Source: Latrodectus hesperus
Lineage: Eukaryota; Arthropoda; Arachnida; Araneae; Theridiidae
Direction: 5' to 3'
Assembly: GCA_037975125.1 (NCBI GenBank)
Contig: CM075860.1
Span: 21,165,589 to 21,229,588, forward strand
Length of the DNA stretch: 64,000 bases
Shown here in pieces: positions 62,085 through 64,000 of this stretch. The translations under genes and the position numbers were made by a program. Within the stretch, counting starts at the first letter, position 1. Each line of letters starts with the position of its first letter. The notes beneath the pieces are model-generated. The model was not told the DNA's origin. It was given only the letters and a program-made list of their open reading frames with translations, and ran no database searches.

Positions 62085-62793
62085 TGAAATTCGTTTTTCC
62101 TGGAAATACTGAAATATCTCTCGCAAACCATAGATACTACTGAAAATTTCATAATCTTTAAAGATCCTAAAATAGCTTTAGGGGTCATCATTAATGAAGA
62201 GATTAACATCATTCGATCCATAAATTTTATACTTGAGCAACAGTATTGCAAGGAAAAATCCTGTGTGATGCTATGGTTACCTCTACATGTAAAAATTGAA
62301 GGGAATGAGTGTGTTGATTCTTTGGCCAACGAAGCCAGAGACCATGGTCAACCTTGGGCAACAATCGCACTGGCTGATGCAAACCCAGTAGCCAGATTTA
62401 GATTTTTCCTCACTCCTTTAAGAAGCTATTCATCACAGACTTTGAAGTCGCGAGAATCTACATTTGCAAGCTTAAGGACTCATTACTTCAAGGGCATGAA
62501 TTTTACACTTGAGCAACAGCATTGCTTCAAGGCATCTTTTTTCTCTGTATTTTTCTACAAAAAACTTATTTCTTTAATTAATAATTATTCAGATTCATTC
62601 TGATGAAACCAGGTCCTGCAAAAACTGCCCAGATGTCCAACCACTCACATTAAAATACATTTTTGACTGCCCATGTTTCTCTCCTAAAGCACTAAAGCTT
62701 AGTTTAGTACCACTTATGGCCCCTTTACAAGATATCCTCTATAGCCGAGATGCTTTGGATTTGACAGTCGTTTCCACTTTTGGTGTTATCTAG
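62085..62793 (+). pseudogene. Non-LTR retrotransposon ORF2 fragment: RNase H and C-terminal Cys motif
   Basis: 3' end of a Jockey-like element's replication protein. In frame from about 62,090: EILKYLSQTIDTTENFIIFK, DPKIALGVI, then WLPLHVKIEGNECVDSLANE, the W-P-H...GNE..D..A signature of a cellular-type RNase H that removes RNA template. After an insertion the frame shifts, and SCKNCPDVQPLTLKYIFDCP follows at about 62,614, a C-x2-C...C terminal motif in which the usual His before IFDC is Tyr. The ORF ends at TAG 62,791. The reverse transcriptase and endonuclease parts are missing: a typical 5'-truncated, dead copy. Confidence 0.82.
62497..62580 (+). repeat. Internal duplication and insertion in the RNase H relic
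   Basis: 'atgaattttacacttgagca' with 'acagcattg' repeats 'ataaattttatacttgagca' with 'acagtattg' from 62,220. It is joined to ~50 bp that also occurs near 61,541. This patch causes the frameshift in the pseudogene. Confidence 0.65.
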
Positions 62794-63225
62794 TGATTTT
62801 TACTTTTCTTCTTTTGCTTGATCCTTGGACACAAGGATAATAGCAACTGTAATGTATAGAAGCATTAAAATAGGCATTGAAATTGTAATTTCTTGTTATT
62901 TAAAAACTGTATACAGCCCATTATGTCTTAAAAATTAGTTTTATGTAACAGAAGTTTCTTACTTTGGCTTAGGTCCAAGTTAATTTTATAAATTCAAGAG
63001 TTGCATATTTTCAGAGAGTTTTATTGTCTCCACAAAAAATCAGAAACTCTAATGTGTTAAATACTCTTGTTTGCATACATTATTAGTAAATGGGAAAAGC
63101 TATACAGCAGAAAAATAACTATTTTATATAATTTAGATTAAACTCTTTTATGTCAAAAACTAATTTTAGAAGGCTGAAAATATAATTACTAAATGCTATA
63201 TACGAAGATGCTTACTTGAATATAA
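62794..63225. other. 3' flank, nothing seen
   Basis: AT-rich DNA after the retrotransposon stop codon, probably its 3' UTR at first. No poly(A) tract or target duplication identified. Confidence 0.45.
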
Positions 63226-63387
63226 TTGAGGCAGCGTATAACACCAGAAAACATAAATATCCTTCAATCGAAGTTAAAAGATGCAGTTTTTTTAAAATTT
63301 ATAATACATCAAGAAGCGGAAACAATAACCTCTGAATCGTTGTGTAAGCTGCCTGGTAGTATTGCTAAATGTCCAGAATTTTTCTAG
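63226..63387 (+). pseudogene. Possible Tc1/mariner transposase C-terminal fragment
   Basis: A 53-codon open stretch ending at TAG 63,385. The pattern SKLKDAV, then about 12 residues, then ITSESLCKLPGSIAKC resembles the C-terminal helix of Tc1-like transposases (I..E....L..S.P.R...). Upstream catalytic blocks are not visible, so the call is tentative. Confidence 0.3.
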
Positions 63388-64000
63388 TTGAATAAAGATG
63401 CCGAAGAGCAAGGAATTTATTAGACTTGGAATAAGTTCTAGTCCACATATATATATAGCTTAGTTAGTAAAAATCCAATAATATTTAGCAATGAGATGCT
63501 AGACGGTGCTTATTTCTTAATGAGAAAACCTTGAGCTGTTATATACTGTCTGTAAAAATACAAATGTATAGAATGCGAATACAAAATGTGTAATAGATCA
63601 GTAGACTGGTAAATTTGAAACTGCTTACGTAGCGTAAAAATAAGCTGTTTTTGATAACAAGAACCTTTAAATGTGATTTTATAATTATTCAAGAAAACTT
63701 TGAACCATTAAATTGGTATCTCAACTGATTATCCAGATATTTTCACGAAACCTTTCCTTCAAATTCAATTGTTATTTCCTAGGAAATGAAATAAAATTAT
63801 GTGCATATGTAAAAACTTTATTTCTTTACAACAATTTTTATTTTTAAATAAATTTCTTACTTATGGTAATTTTTAAATATGGTGTATCATACAATTTCGT
63901 AAAATATTCATAAATACGTATCTTTATATAACATGTCTTCTGTATGATTCAATATTTCTTTTAGACTGATTTTCATTCTATATGGATATTCTCAGATAAA
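63388..64000. other. AT-rich DNA, no gene seen
   Basis: A 60-codon minus-strand frame at 63,510-63,692 has no motif. Nothing else supportable. Confidence 0.5.

Noticed and set aside
61979..62329. 116-codon minus-strand frame, the longest in the window
   Set aside because: It overlaps the plus-strand RNase H relic, whose residues match a known domain. The minus-strand peptide matches nothing I recognise.

Overview
The window is strongly AT-rich eukaryotic nuclear DNA with no intact protein-coding gene that I can support. It carries decayed transposon genes (a ZBED5-like hAT, a Tc1/mariner transposase, a Jockey-like non-LTR RNase H and C-terminal region), five long (TA)n arrays and many complex repeats. 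These transposon types, the base composition and the tRNA-derived repeats fit an arthropod, most plausibly a spider or another arachnid. That assignment rests on recognising element families by eye and is an inference.

The dominant structure, from about 6.6 to 53.4 kb, is an ancient array of roughly 1-kb repeat units. About 50 modules of 100-160 bp recur in it. Each has a tRNA-like head with pol III A-box and B-box-like motifs, the two starts about 44 nt apart as in real tRNAs. Most also carry a common 3' tail containing a 'tgtcaatgatg' motif and then 'ttctga...taatgataa...atctgagacac'. Nearly all modules lie on the + strand. The reversed ones are confined to about 24.3-29.9 kb, between two large inverted repeats. 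One orientation, regular spacing and similarity between the DNA separating the modules argue for tandem amplification of a composite monomer rather than about 50 independent SINE insertions.

Layout. 1-6.6 kb: AT-rich DNA with one GC-richer fragment at 1.1-1.3 kb. 6.6-9.6 kb: two type-2 units, a decayed coding-like patch, and a truncated hAT element inserted inside a tRNA-like module. 9.6-21.6 kb: type-1 monomers, including five tandem copies of a ~1.58-kb dimer (10.28-18.16 kb) that are related in steps of two, a ~3.16-kb higher-order unit. 21.66-25.69 kb: a large palindrome with ~1.9-kb arms. 25.7-32.7 kb: minus-oriented units and a second inverted repeat, with a ~400-bp segment carrying an exon-like reading frame. 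33-48.3 kb: older, diverged monomers with segmental duplications (a 3.84-kb tandem duplication, a 1.64-kb dimer and a distant direct duplication). 48.5-53.4 kb: sparse modules of a third subtype. 53.4-64 kb: the array fades out and ordinary AT-rich DNA carries Tc1, non-LTR and other fragments.

The pattern of a homogenised higher-order core flanked by progressively diverged monomers resembles satellite evolution in centromeric or pericentromeric DNA. Nothing in the sequence alone shows that the modules are transcribed or that the locus is a centromere or a small-RNA cluster. Repeat boundaries are by eye and good to a few tens of bases. Numbers such as 'type 1/2/3' are my own labels.
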